The position numbers were made by a program, and so were the translations under genes. From Marinagarivorans cellulosilyticus (GTDB taxonomy: Bacteria > Pseudomonadota > Gammaproteobacteria > Pseudomonadales > Cellvibrionaceae), in assembly GCF_021655555.1 (NCBI RefSeq), contig NZ_AP023086.1:434001-498000 (forward strand): a stretch of DNA of 64,000 nucleotides, given 5' to 3'. Position 1 is the stretch's first letter, and each line of letters begins with the position of its first letter. The notes under the pieces were generated by a model. It made no database searches, was not told where the DNA came from, and saw only the letters and a program-made list of their open reading frames with translations. Shown here piece after piece: positions 1 to 9,191 of this stretch.

Positions 1-587
1 GTATCTGCTGATGCGCGCAATAACATTTGCGTGTCGAGTAAGTTTTTATAGCGGACAAAAAAGACCGCATCGTCTTGAATCGGCTTGTTATCGAGGTCGG
101 CGATAATGACGACTTCTGTTCCTTTGTGGTGCGGGTCGTTATGGAGGCGTTCGATGATTTTCCGGCCTTTCATATTCCAGCCAATCAGCAGAATATGATT
201 TTTTGTCTTGATTGGATTCATCCCCATCTCCTCTCTAAGCTTGGTTTCAATGAATAGCGCGGCCATTAAGGCTGAAAATAGGGCGATTAACCCGAGTGAC
301 ATGAGAATCATCATGACGGTGATGATTCTGCCGCCGGTGGTAATGCTGGTTTTATCGCCAAATCCTACCGTCGACATCGTGCTAATTACGTAATAAATCA
401 CATCGCCAATATGTTGGAATGCTGGGTTAGTGTGCAGCTCGAAGATGCTGATACCCACAACGCCAAAGGTAAAGACGCTACCGGCATAACCCAAAAACTT
501 GAGCATTAGCTTCACTTTTACACGGTGAAAAAAGTGCAAAAGTGTGAATACGGAATAGCGCAACTCGCGAAATAATGTGCTAAACAT
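1..587 (-). CDS. Potassium channel with RCK-type cytoplasmic domain (3' end missing)
   Basis: The reverse strand encodes 195 residues from an ATG at 585-587 and is still open at the left edge, so the C-terminus is missing. Residues 30-52 form one hydrophobic helix. Residues 62-80 form a pore loop with the potassium selectivity filter TVGFGD (73-78), and a second helix spans 86-113. From about residue 130 a Rossmann-like stretch (HILLIGWNMKGRKIIERL, then VVIIADLD) fits an RCK/TrkA-N regulatory domain that binds a nucleotide or ion. This is the architecture of a two-helix, ligand-gated inner-membrane potassium channel. The family is clear from the filter; the gating ligand is not known. It is transcribed away from the lipoprotein gene. 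Confidence 0.85.
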   Translation of the reverse strand, partial: MFSTLFRELRYSVFTLLHFFHRVKVKLMLKFLGYAGSVFTFGVVGISIFELHTNPAFQHIGDVIYYVISTMSTVGFGDKTSITTGGRIITVMMILMSLGLIALFSALMAALFIETKLREEMGMNPIKTKNHILLIGWNMKGRKIIERLHNDPHHKGTEVVIIADLDNKPIQDDAVFFVRYKNLLDTQMLLRASAD

Positions 588-734
588 GTTGGCTCAGTGA
601 TTGAGTGTCTTGTAAGTAATTGAATAGGGCTGTAGTAAAATGCCCTAAAGTGTTAACTGTAGTATAGGTAAGGTTGCGTGACTTGCCTTTGCTGAAATGA
701 CCCTCTTTTAATAGCCAATGTTTAAGGAGTTGTG

Positions 735-911
735 ATGGTTTATAAATGTGCCAGTTTATTGTTTGTCGTCGCTTTTATAGGGTGTGCTAAGCAACCAGAG
801 CCAACAGGGGTAATTCCTGCGCACCAGCTAAAGGCACTGGAAAAAGCAAAAGCCGTAGAAGGGCTGATCAAGGATAAGGGAGAACAGCATAAGCAATTGC
901 TAGAGGAGTGA
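735..911 (+). CDS. Small lipoprotein, 58 residues
   Basis: The ATG at 735 follows a good Shine-Dalgarno (AAGGAG at 724-729). The 58-residue product has a basic start, a hydrophobic stretch (SLLFVVAFIG) and a lipobox ending at Cys17 (FIGC). It is therefore predicted to be a lipid-anchored envelope protein with a mature part of about 42 residues. The mature part begins KQPEPTG and continues as a charged, helix-prone segment rich in Lys and Glu. It ends four bases before the GTG of the fructosamine-kinase-like gene, so the two are probably co-transcribed. I do not recognise a family. The signal sequence makes a real gene likely; the function is unknown. Confidence 0.7.
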   Translation: MVYKCASLLFVVAFIGCAKQPEPTGVIPAHQLKALEKAKAVEGLIKDKGEQHKQLLEE

Positions 912-915
912 GAGC

Positions 916-1863
916 GTGGCCCAAGTTAATCACGATATGCCGTTTTTTACACAGTTGTTGCAGCAAGTATTTACTCGGCCAGTAAAAATAGTGCATGCGG
1001 CGCCGGTTGGCGGCGGTGATATTCACCATTGTTATCAAATTGTATTGGCTGACAATAGCCACTTTTTTATTAAGTGTAACCACGCGCGCTATGCCAACCT
1101 CTTAGAGCAAGAGCATTATGCGCTTGCGGCACTGCAGCAGGCCTGCGCCATAAAAGTACCGGAAGTACTCGGTACAGGAGAGTGCGAAGGCTATTGTTAC
1201 CTGGTATTGGAGTGGCTAGAGCTGAGTACTAGCGGCGATGAAACCGCACTTGGCCGACAGTTAGCGCAAATGCATCAGCATAGTAGTGATCGCTTTGGTT
1301 GGGCGGCTGATAATTTTATTGGTCACAATGTACAGCACAATACTTGGTGCGAAAGCTGGGCTACTTTTTGGCGAGAGCAACGCTTGCTGCCGCAATTAGC
1401 GATGGCGCTTCAAAGTAGCCATGGGCATGTGCTGTCAAAATATGTGGATGATTTTATTGCTGCCAGCGATGCATTGCTTGATCATCACAACCCAGCACCA
1501 GCATTATTACACGGAGATTTATGGGGTGGTAATAAGGCTTATTTGGCTTCGGGGGAACCTGTTATTTTTGACCCCGCTAGTTATTATGGTGACCCAGAAA
1601 CCGATATCGCGTTCACGCGGCTTTTTGGTGGCTTTGGTGCCGACTTTTATAACTCGTATAACCATGCGCGCAGCTTACTTGCGGGGGCATCAACAAAAGA
1701 TGCAATAGCCGCGTCGCAAGCCTTGAGCCTGCCTGAACAAGTTGTGCAACGACAGGTGTTATATAATATTTATCACCAGCTTAATCACTTTAATTTATTT
1801 GGCGAAGGCTATTTGAGTGATTGCGAACACGCCATATTAAGTGTGATTAAATTTACCCGATAA
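916..1863 (+). CDS. Fructosamine kinase family protein
   Basis: This 315-residue protein matches the fructosamine-3-kinase/ketosamine kinase family (YniA-like, usually near 290 residues), which has an aminoglycoside-phosphotransferase fold. The catalytic loop HGDLWGGN lies at residues 199-206 with Asp201 as catalytic base, and DPASYYGDPETDIAF follows as the metal-binding segment. Family members phosphorylate sugar adducts on protein amines so that the adduct falls off, a protein-repair role in the cytoplasm. The start is a GTG at 916 behind a GGAG that overlaps the end of the upstream lipoprotein gene. The gene converges on the TPR regulator, with only one base between the two stop codons. 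Confidence 0.9.
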   Translation: MAQVNHDMPFFTQLLQQVFTRPVKIVHAAPVGGGDIHHCYQIVLADNSHFFIKCNHARYANLLEQEHYALAALQQACAIKVPEVLGTGECEGYCYLVLEWLELSTSGDETALGRQLAQMHQHSSDRFGWAADNFIGHNVQHNTWCESWATFWREQRLLPQLAMALQSSHGHVLSKYVDDFIAASDALLDHHNPAPALLHGDLWGGNKAYLASGEPVIFDPASYYGDPETDIAFTRLFGGFGADFYNSYNHARSLLAGASTKDAIAASQALSLPEQVVQRQVLYNIYHQLNHFNLFGEGYLSDCEHAILSVIKFTR

Positions 1864-1864
1864 A

Positions 1865-3562
1865 TTAAATGCTGGCTAGTAAGTTAGGGTAAAGCTTACT
1901 GAGCTGTTTTTGGATATATGCGTAACGTTTAAATTGTTTGTGGTCAGACTTTAAGTCGCCAATAGCGCGTAAACAGCGGCGGCATACTTTTTCGTGTTGG
2001 TGGGTCGCGCCGTTTTCTTCATCAAATGCCGTAATGGCTTGTACAAGGTTAAGGTTTAGACCAATGTGCTTGGGGTAGCTTGCCAATGCTTGGTTGAACA
2101 CTTCAATGGCGGCTTCAAAATCTTTTTCGTCGTAGGCATTAATGCCCGATTTTGTGAGTTTTGCCGCTTGCCCTTTACCTTCATCACTAATGGGTTCGCC
2201 GGTGATGCCATCGATAATCCGCAGTAGTTTTTTATCTTTAGGGTTACTTGCAGCAACAGAGGTTAAAATGGCACGAGCTTGCTCTTCTTCATCCATAGCG
2301 TACAGGGTTCGTGCAAATTCTAAACTGGAATTTACCGATGGCGCGCGCACATTGTTATAAAGTTTTGTGGCTTTATCGGCCATGGTTTTGGCTTTGTCTT
2401 TGTTGCCCATGCTAACGGCAAGTTGTGATTCCACCATTAATGCTTGCGCTTCAACTTCTGGCGAGTTGCCATAGCGTTTGCGCGCACGATCTAAAAAGGT
2501 ATTGGCTTGTTTTATTAATTGCTTGGATTCTGTGCTTTTATCGCCTTTTGTGGTGTCGGCAACTTTGCGGACAAAATTAAAATAGTCTTGGGCTGATTCA
2601 TGGCAGGAATTATTGCCCCACTTAATTGCGCTTTGATGGGCTTTTAGCGAAACGTCATCATCGTGATTAATGTCGGCAAGTTCGGCAAGTTCTCGGTGAC
2701 GGGTGACTGACTTGGGCGAAATATGTGTGGCGCGCTCCATCGCTTTTTGGGCGCCGAGCATATCGTTGCGTTTGACGTTTATTTCAGCCAGCATGTCGTG
2801 GGCTTCAATGTAGCGCTCGTCTTCTTGCAACACTTCTTCCATTAAGTCTTCGGCGGTTTCGAGGTCGCCAAGCTCAACGAGGGTTTTGCCTAGACCAAGC
2901 TTGGCCCAAACCATGGGACGTTTGCCTAAAATACTTTCGTAAAGGGACTTTGCTTCTTTAAGTTCGCGCAGTAAAAAAAGCAGCTGGCCTTTCATTTTAA
3001 TGCAGTCTTTAGCGTAGCGGCTGCCGCTGGCAATCATTTCGTTGCAGCCTTCGAGCGCTTTGCGGTAGTTGCCGTCGGCAATGGCCTGCTTGATGGAGAT
3101 GAGTGCTTCGTGGCGAATAATGGCGCGGTTAAGACGCGATTTTAAAGATTGCTCGGTATAAGGCTTGGTGATGTAGTCATCGGGCTGGCATTCGAGGGCG
3201 CCTAGTACCATTTCGCGCGATTGCTCGCCGGTTAAAAGTACGAACAGGCTTGTCATTAAAAGCACGCGCAAAAATCGAACTTCCTCTAAGACTTGCTGGC
3301 CATCTTTGCCGGTGCCTAGGTTGTAATCGCAAATAACAATATCGTATTTGTTGGTAGAGCAAAGTTTCACCGCTTCGGTGCCGTCGGCGGCGGTATCGAC
3401 ATGCTCGGCGCCATAACTGCGTAACGAGCGCTTTAGTGAGCCGCGAATTTCAGGAAAGTCATCGGCCACTAAGCACTTCTTGTTGGAGAAGATTTTAACG
3501 ATATCAATCTGTTTGACGTCGTCTGGGGATATTTGTCCAAGGTCGAGTGTATGTGCTTTCAT
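1865..3562 (-). CDS. Response regulator with receiver domain and TPR repeats
   Basis: The 565-residue product begins with a two-component receiver domain (residues about 26-148). It has the acidic pair Asp34-Asp35, phosphoacceptor Asp79 in the strand DIVICDYNLG, Thr111 and Lys133 of the ITKPY motif, so phosphorylation should work. The remaining 400 residues are helical tetratricopeptide-like repeats (for example around 185-300 and 440-530) and contain no DNA-binding or enzymatic domain. The output is therefore most likely protein-protein contact. No histidine kinase is directly adjacent; the hybrid kinase at 5252 lies beyond argA on the other strand. Similar receiver-TPR proteins exist in marine gammaproteobacteria, generally without a known role. 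Confidence 0.85.
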   Translation of the reverse strand: MKAHTLDLGQISPDDVKQIDIVKIFSNKKCLVADDFPEIRGSLKRSLRSYGAEHVDTAADGTEAVKLCSTNKYDIVICDYNLGTGKDGQQVLEEVRFLRVLLMTSLFVLLTGEQSREMVLGALECQPDDYITKPYTEQSLKSRLNRAIIRHEALISIKQAIADGNYRKALEGCNEMIASGSRYAKDCIKMKGQLLFLLRELKEAKSLYESILGKRPMVWAKLGLGKTLVELGDLETAEDLMEEVLQEDERYIEAHDMLAEINVKRNDMLGAQKAMERATHISPKSVTRHRELAELADINHDDDVSLKAHQSAIKWGNNSCHESAQDYFNFVRKVADTTKGDKSTESKQLIKQANTFLDRARKRYGNSPEVEAQALMVESQLAVSMGNKDKAKTMADKATKLYNNVRAPSVNSSLEFARTLYAMDEEEQARAILTSVAASNPKDKKLLRIIDGITGEPISDEGKGQAAKLTKSGINAYDEKDFEAAIEVFNQALASYPKHIGLNLNLVQAITAFDEENGATHQHEKVCRRCLRAIGDLKSDHKQFKRYAYIQKQLSKLYPNLLASI

Positions 3563-3751
3563 GTGCGCGCCTTACGTATTACAACACGCGTGCCTTAGGG
3601 GCACGCCCGCCGCGTGACTGAATAAATTAATCCTTATAGCTTCAGTCTAGACGCATTTAGCATGATTGCCGCTGGCGCGCGCATTTACGCGCCAAGCGTT
3701 TAAATCGCAGGTATCAGTGGTGGTTGCGGCGCAATAGCGGCGCCGGCATTG

Positions 3752-5086
3752 TTAGCTTTTACTGGACAAACTCTTGACGAACACTTTGGATTTGCGCTGG
3801 TAGTTGTAAAGTGCTGCGCGCTCGACAGGCAAGCTGCTGGTGAGTGTTTCAACAAACCCCTGCTCGATAAACCAATGCGCTGTTTGTGTGGTGAGTACAA
3901 ACAGTTTTTTAATCTCAAGCTTTAGGGCTTGGCGCTCGATATGGGTGAGTAGCTTGGCGGCTTTGCCATCGCGGCGATAGTCTGGGTGCACAGCCATGCA
4001 GGCAAGCTCGCCAGACTCTTGGTCGCTAAAGGGGTATAACGCGGCACACGCAATGACCACGCCGTCTTTCTCCATGACGGTAAAGCAATGGATTTCGCGC
4101 TCTAGAAGTTCGCGCGAGCGCTTAACCAAAATGCCCTCGTGCTCTAGCGGTGCAATCAAATTGAGTATGCCCATCACATCATCAATGCGTGCGCGGCGAA
4201 TGGTTTCGTAGCTGTCGCGGTAGACCATTGTGCCGGAGCCGTCGCGGGTAAATAGCTCTTTGAGTAAGGCGCCGTCTTCGTTTGAGGAGATGACGTGTGC
4301 TCTTGAAATACCACCATCGCAAGCTTTGTGGCAGGCCTTCAACGAAAAATAAGTGTTGTTTGAATTGCTTGCCGCTTTTTGGCGTAATAAGAACTTTTCA
4401 CTTTTTAGCAGCGTAAGTTCTCTATAGATTTGGTCGTTTTCATCACGAATAGGGCCGTCGTCGTTTAGGGCAATAAGCTTGTCGGCTTTTAGTTCTAGGG
4501 CGGTGTGAACAGCAACATCGGCGAAATTAAGGTTAAAGATTTCCCCTGTGGCGGAATAGCCCAGCGGCGAAAGCAACACAATGCCACCGTCGGCAAGAAT
4601 CCTTTGAATGCCTTGGGTATCGACGCTTCGGACTTTACCTGTGTGCTGAAGATCCACCCCGTCAATAACGCCCAGCGGCTTGGCGGTGACAAAGTTGCCG
4701 CCGCGCACTTTGATTTTGGCTCCGTACATGGGGGAGTCTGGCAGCCCATGCGAGAAACTGGCCTCTAGTTGCAGGCGTGTAGCACCAATAGTTTCGAGCA
4801 CTTTTGGCATATCTTCTTTGCGGGTCACGCGAAGGCCGTGATGCATTAACGAGGTCTCGTCATGCTCCGATAGTTTGCTATCGATTTGCGAACGCGCACC
4901 ATGCACGATCACTAACTTTATACCGAGGCTATCAAGCAGGGCGATATCAGCAATGACGTTGCCAAGGTTGGGTTGGCTAATGCAGTCGCCTGGCAACATC
5001 AATACAAAAGTCTTGCCTCTGTGCGCATGAATGTAAGGTGCTGAATGACGGAACCACTGAATATCTTGCGGGCTGGTTTCTGGCAC
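3752..5086 (-). CDS. argA: Amino-acid N-acetyltransferase (N-acetylglutamate synthase)
   Basis: This 444-residue protein has the ArgA two-domain layout. An amino-acid-kinase-fold domain (about residues 20-285, with VIVHGARSQID and LLSPLGYSATGEIFNLN) binds arginine in the family. A C-terminal GNAT acetyltransferase domain (about 295-435) has the acetyl-CoA loop in VHPDYRRDGKAAKLL. The enzyme makes N-acetylglutamate from glutamate and acetyl-CoA, the first step of arginine synthesis, and is usually inhibited by arginine. The ATG at 5084-5086 gives the normal start MPETSPQDIQWFRHSAPYI and the length is typical. A 189-bp gap separates it from the TPR regulator downstream. Identification is secure. 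Confidence 0.96.
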   Translation of the reverse strand: MPETSPQDIQWFRHSAPYIHAHRGKTFVLMLPGDCISQPNLGNVIADIALLDSLGIKLVIVHGARSQIDSKLSEHDETSLMHHGLRVTRKEDMPKVLETIGATRLQLEASFSHGLPDSPMYGAKIKVRGGNFVTAKPLGVIDGVDLQHTGKVRSVDTQGIQRILADGGIVLLSPLGYSATGEIFNLNFADVAVHTALELKADKLIALNDDGPIRDENDQIYRELTLLKSEKFLLRQKAASNSNNTYFSLKACHKACDGGISRAHVISSNEDGALLKELFTRDGSGTMVYRDSYETIRRARIDDVMGILNLIAPLEHEGILVKRSRELLEREIHCFTVMEKDGVVIACAALYPFSDQESGELACMAVHPDYRRDGKAAKLLTHIERQALKLEIKKLFVLTTQTAHWFIEQGFVETLTSSLPVERAALYNYQRKSKVFVKSLSSKS

Positions 5087-5251
5087 GAAAAATCTCCGCT
5101 AAAACTGAAAAAAAGTTCAGTATACGCCCAACTGTAATCAGGAGGGGAGCGTTATAACTAACGGCATGCGTAATTGTTGAATTAAGAGTCAGATAGTCTT
5201 AGCGGGAAGGGAGGCTGGGCTAAGCTAAAAGAATGAAGAGGTTTCTTTTTT

Positions 5252-7393
5252 ATGGCAAATCATACACCTACGCACGAAGCAATAAGTGGAGCCAGTGTGA
5301 TCGATAGCGATAAGCAGCATTTTTCGTCGACTCTTGTGCGCATATTGGAGCAAGTAGAAACGCTTCGCGGTAACTCTTTTATTGAGCGCATAACGCCGTT
5401 GCTGGCAGAAACGATTCAGGCTGATTACACCTTTGTGGGGTTGGTGGACGCAAGCTTTACACGCGCCGATTCCCTTTGTTTGTGCGAGGGGACGCGCATT
5501 ATCGATAACATTCAATACGCTTTATTGGGTACGCCCTGTCAAGGCGTGGTAGAGCAAAATTTATGTATTCATACGTCGGGGGTTTGCGATGCCTTCCCCG
5601 AGGACAATATGTTGGCCGAGCTAGGGGTGCAGGGCTACATAGGTGCCCCGCTATTTGCCCCTGATGGCGGTGTTTTTGGGTTAATTGTTGCGCTATTTAA
5701 AAAGCCCATCGCACACCCAGAGCCCGTACAAACGCTTTTCTCGGTGTTTTCTGGCCGTATAGCCGCCGAAATTGTGGGTGCGCAGGCCCAGCGTTCCTTA
5801 GAGGCCGAGCTTGAAAAAAGTAAAAAGTTACAAGAGCAGTACCAGCTACTGGCAAGGCAGGAGCGTGACGCCCGGCATCGTGCGCAAAAGGCCAACCGAG
5901 TAAAAAGTGCTTTTGTTGCCAATATGAGTCACGAAGTTAAGACGCCAATGAATGCCATGCTGGCCTTTTGTCAGATGCTATTAAAATCGGAGCTGAATCA
6001 AAGCCAGCGCTTACAAGTGCAAAGCATGCTCGATGCTGGCCAGCAACTTATGACAATGCTTAACGATGTGCTTGAGCTTTCCCGCTTAGAAGACGGCATT
6101 GTTGAGCTGCCCGAGCAAGATGTTCTGAGCCATCAACTACTTGACGATGTTGTCGAACAGGCGGCCAGCCAGCTGCAACAAAAGCCCATTAAGTTTGGTT
6201 ACAGCATTGCCCCTACGGTGCCCCCAAAGTTGCTAATGGCGGAGCATCATGTGCAAAAGGTGGTTGTTAATTTATTGAGCAACGCACTTAAATTTACGCA
6301 AAAGGGTGAAATACACGTACAGATGGATTTTACGCTAGGCGAGCAAGATGTTGGTTCGCTAACGATTACTGTAGCCGATACGGGCGTGGGGATTGATCAG
6401 CAATTCATTGGTGATATTTTTGAACCCTTCACCCAGCAAAATGTATCGAACACCCGCGCTTATGGAGGTGCGGGCTTGGGCTTGCATTTGGCCTATCGCT
6501 TGGTGAAAACAATGGGCGGCACCATTGATGTAGAAAGCGTTTTAGGTCAAGGAAGTGTATTTACTTTGAGTCTGCCGGTTGTGTTATCAGATGCTCCAGC
6601 GGCCAGGGCTTCGAATGTAGAAGCTGCTATAGGGCTGGTGTCGCTGCAGGGCGATGCGCTAATTACCGAAAACGCATTGCGCTTTTTGGGTGTGGCGATT
6701 CACCGTATTGATAACCGAGTTCCGCTATCTCTGCAGTTGGGGCAAACCCCAATAGCCGGCTTGGTTATAGATGCTAGCTGTGATTTGGCTGAATCTGGCC
6801 AGCTGGCGCATTGGTTAGCAGAAGCTGGCAGCGAAAAGTTACCTGTTGCAGTGGTGGCTTCAAAAGACGTTGTGCATATAGCGTCAGTCCGCGAGCAGTT
6901 GGTAAACGTTACTTGTGTGCAAGCGCCTGTACTTATGCACGAATGGTTGGATGTGGTGGAAGGTCTTGCTGGAAAATCCAATGCATCGCAGTCGGTCAAC
7001 GGCAAAGCTGGCGAGCGTATTTTATTGGTAGAGGACAATCGCCTTAATCAGGAAATTGCTTTGTGCATACTTGAGGATGCTGGTTACCGCGTGGATGTGG
7101 CGAACAACGGCCAAGAGGCTGTAGACACAATGGAGTCCAGCCCCGATGTTTACCAGCTAGTGTTAATGGATATACAAATGCCGGTAATGGATGGCTTGGA
7201 GGCAACGCGGATAATTCGCGGGCGCTTGCGTAGTCATGTGCCGATAGTGGCTGTGACGGCGGGCATCGCGGTTCAAGATCGTCAGCAATGCGATGAGGTT
7301 GGTATGGATGATTTTATCCCTAAGCCCATTGATGAAGACTTTGTGCTACAAAAGGTTCGCTACTACATGTCGGGTGCTCATCAAACCCAGTGA
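5252..7393 (+). CDS. GAF-domain hybrid sensor histidine kinase
   Basis: The 713-residue product has four parts in order. A GAF-like sensory domain spans about residues 30-175, and a short coiled coil about 180-215. The HisKA dimerisation domain carries the H-box FVANMSHEVKTPMNA with His227, followed by the HATPase domain (NLLSNALKF, DTGVGID, GGAGLGLHL). The C-terminal receiver (about 593-705) has phosphoacceptor Asp640 in LMDIQMPVMDG and Lys in IPKPID. No membrane helix is visible, so it should sense a cytoplasmic signal. A weakly conserved linker at about 445-580 may be a degenerate receiver, but I cannot confirm that. There is no adjacent output regulator on the same strand. Confidence 0.92.
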   Translation: MANHTPTHEAISGASVIDSDKQHFSSTLVRILEQVETLRGNSFIERITPLLAETIQADYTFVGLVDASFTRADSLCLCEGTRIIDNIQYALLGTPCQGVVEQNLCIHTSGVCDAFPEDNMLAELGVQGYIGAPLFAPDGGVFGLIVALFKKPIAHPEPVQTLFSVFSGRIAAEIVGAQAQRSLEAELEKSKKLQEQYQLLARQERDARHRAQKANRVKSAFVANMSHEVKTPMNAMLAFCQMLLKSELNQSQRLQVQSMLDAGQQLMTMLNDVLELSRLEDGIVELPEQDVLSHQLLDDVVEQAASQLQQKPIKFGYSIAPTVPPKLLMAEHHVQKVVVNLLSNALKFTQKGEIHVQMDFTLGEQDVGSLTITVADTGVGIDQQFIGDIFEPFTQQNVSNTRAYGGAGLGLHLAYRLVKTMGGTIDVESVLGQGSVFTLSLPVVLSDAPAARASNVEAAIGLVSLQGDALITENALRFLGVAIHRIDNRVPLSLQLGQTPIAGLVIDASCDLAESGQLAHWLAEAGSEKLPVAVVASKDVVHIASVREQLVNVTCVQAPVLMHEWLDVVEGLAGKSNASQSVNGKAGERILLVEDNRLNQEIALCILEDAGYRVDVANNGQEAVDTMESSPDVYQLVLMDIQMPVMDGLEATRIIRGRLRSHVPIVAVTAGIAVQDRQQCDEVGMDDFIPKPIDEDFVLQKVRYYMSGAHQTQ

Positions 7394-7410
7394 TTTTCAA
7401 TTGCATTGTG

Positions 7411-7499
7411 CCTTGTGGTTAAAGTGTACCTTGTGATTAAACCGTACCTTGTGTGTAAACGGTACCTCGTGATTAATTATACCTTGTGATTAAAGTGTC
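7411..7499 (+). repeat. Tandem array of five 17-18-bp units
   Basis: Five head-to-tail copies of a unit close to CCTTGTGATTAAAGTGTA lie at 7411-7428, 7429-7446, 7447-7464, 7465-7481 (one base shorter) and 7482-7499. The CCTTGTG and TTAA cores are nearly invariant; the GTG/CCG/CGG positions vary. The array fills the gap between the hybrid kinase stop and the GH79 gene. It has no spacers, so it is not CRISPR. It could be a slippage-generated repeat or a cluster of binding sites. Confidence 0.8.
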
Positions 7500-7533
7500 A
7501 TAGTTATCGGTTACGGTCTCGAGGTTCTAAGCT

Positions 7534-9123
7534 TTGGTGCTTTTTCACGTTATGGCTTTTTCTCTTGCTCGTTATCAGGCTCCTCTTTTTACCCTTTGGC
7601 GTAAGCTCAGTGGCGCTGGCTCAACTTTAAAGCTTTTGCTCGCCCCCCTTGCTCGCTTACAGGTTAATGCGTTTTGGCGTCAGTCGACGGTGGTAAAGCC
7701 CGCACCGGTTGCGCTTTGCAGTATGTTGCCTGTGGCGCGAGTGGATGAACGCTATGTTTCTTTTTCTATTGATATTTCAGTGCTGGCTGGTGGCCAATGG
7801 TGGGAGGGTAGCCATAAAGTTATCGGTGGTTTGGGTGGGCAAAAGGTTTTACCTTTTCAGCTGGTCGGAACAAAGCTAGACAACCTAACGCGAGCGCTAG
7901 GGCCGGCATACTTAAGAATAGGTGGTTCAGAGGCCGATAAAATCCACTACTTTCGTGCGCCTCAGGATGAGCCCGGTGCGCTGGTGTTAACCCATCAAAT
8001 ATGGGATCGTCTGCACGATTTTATCGCGCGACACGACCTTAAATTGTCGTTTACCTTTAAGTACGGTTTGTTTAAGCGCAAGGAGCATGGCGGCTGGTGC
8101 CCAAACGAGGTGTTGGATTTATTGGTCTACAGCAACCGCAAGGGCTACCACATTCATGTGTGTGAATTGGGCAATGAGCTCAATGCCTACTGGGCTTTTC
8201 ATGGGCTATCGTCTCAGCCGCGCGCTAGTAAATTGGCTGATGATTATCTGACTTTTAGCACAGAGGTAAAGCACCTACTTCCCGATGCCAAAATTATCGG
8301 CCCTGGCAGCGCCTTTTGGCCCCGTTTAGGGGAGACCATCAAGCCCTTTTCGAATATTTCGCACAAGTTTTTGCAATTGTGCCAAGCCAGCGGTATGAAG
8401 TTGGATATTGTGGATTGGCATTATTACCCCTTCCAAAGCCGGCGATCGCCAGTGCGTACGCGGCGCGCCACCCAAAGCAGTATGTTGCGCCCCAAAGCGT
8501 TAAACGAATATAAGCAATACTGCTTGCAGCTTAAAAAAATGCGGGACGCCTTTTTCCCAAATGCGCAGTTGTGGACAGGGGAAACAGGCTCCGCTCAGTG
8601 TGGTGGGGAGCCTAGGCTATCAGACCGTTTTGCCTCGTGCTTTTGGTGGGCAGATCAGTTAGGTTTGGGCGCGCGCCATGGGCAAGAGGTGATGATTCGG
8701 CAAAGCCTTGTAGGTGGAGATTATGGCTTGCTCAGCCGCACAGGACTTAAGCCCAGGCCAGATTACTGGTTGACTTGGCTGTGGCAGCAGCTAATGGGGG
8801 TGGATGTGTTTGATGTGGCTAGCCCGCATGCGCAGCTGCGCAGTTATTGCCATAGCGCAAAGCGGGGCAATGGACGCACCTTACTGCTAATTAATTTGTC
8901 GGGCAAAGCCTGCAAAGTCGATATGACGGGAGAGTTCTCGTTTGGGCAGGTGGTGGCTCAGTACACAGTTACCGCGAAAAAGCTCACCAGTAAAAAAGTG
9001 CGCATCAACGGTAAAAAAGCACGCTTGGAAGAGGGTCGAGTGCCTGCTTTGTCGTCATTCCCTGTTGCGCCCCTAAGCCATTATTTACCTGCGCACGCTA
9101 TTGCTTTTTGGTGTTTGCGTTAA
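7534..9123 (+). CDS. Heparanase-like glycoside hydrolase, family GH79 type
   Basis: The protein (529 residues from a TTG at 7534) resembles heparanase/GH79 beta-glucuronidases. The segment LGPAYLRIGGSEAD is a strong match to the heparanase motif. The acid/base Glu215 sits in CELGNELN (usually GNEPN), and the nucleophile Glu350 sits in LWTGETGSAQCGG. The C-terminal part (about 430-529) fits the small beta domain. The expected reaction is retaining hydrolysis of uronic-acid-containing glycans. The start is uncertain: TTG 7534 has GAGG nine bases upstream, GTG 7537 is possible, and ATG 7552 lacks a Shine-Dalgarno. I see no clean signal peptide at any of these starts, which is odd for this family. 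Confidence 0.8.
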   Translation: MVLFHVMAFSLARYQAPLFTLWRKLSGAGSTLKLLLAPLARLQVNAFWRQSTVVKPAPVALCSMLPVARVDERYVSFSIDISVLAGGQWWEGSHKVIGGLGGQKVLPFQLVGTKLDNLTRALGPAYLRIGGSEADKIHYFRAPQDEPGALVLTHQIWDRLHDFIARHDLKLSFTFKYGLFKRKEHGGWCPNEVLDLLVYSNRKGYHIHVCELGNELNAYWAFHGLSSQPRASKLADDYLTFSTEVKHLLPDAKIIGPGSAFWPRLGETIKPFSNISHKFLQLCQASGMKLDIVDWHYYPFQSRRSPVRTRRATQSSMLRPKALNEYKQYCLQLKKMRDAFFPNAQLWTGETGSAQCGGEPRLSDRFASCFWWADQLGLGARHGQEVMIRQSLVGGDYGLLSRTGLKPRPDYWLTWLWQQLMGVDVFDVASPHAQLRSYCHSAKRGNGRTLLLINLSGKACKVDMTGEFSFGQVVAQYTVTAKKLTSKKVRINGKKARLEEGRVPALSSFPVAPLSHYLPAHAIAFWCLR

Positions 9124-9191
9124 CAGGTATTTGCCGCTTATCTAAGTCATGCCCTGTGCCATAATACGCGCCTAACGATATAGGAGGCGGT

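Noticed and set aside
3671..3697. GC-rich inverted repeat TGGCGCG/CGCGCCA between argA and the TPR regulator
   Set aside because: There is no T-run on either strand and it is short with a GC-rich background. I could not assign a function.
7411..7499. Possible CRISPR array
   Set aside because: The units touch each other without spacers, are only 18 bp, and no cas gene is in the window.
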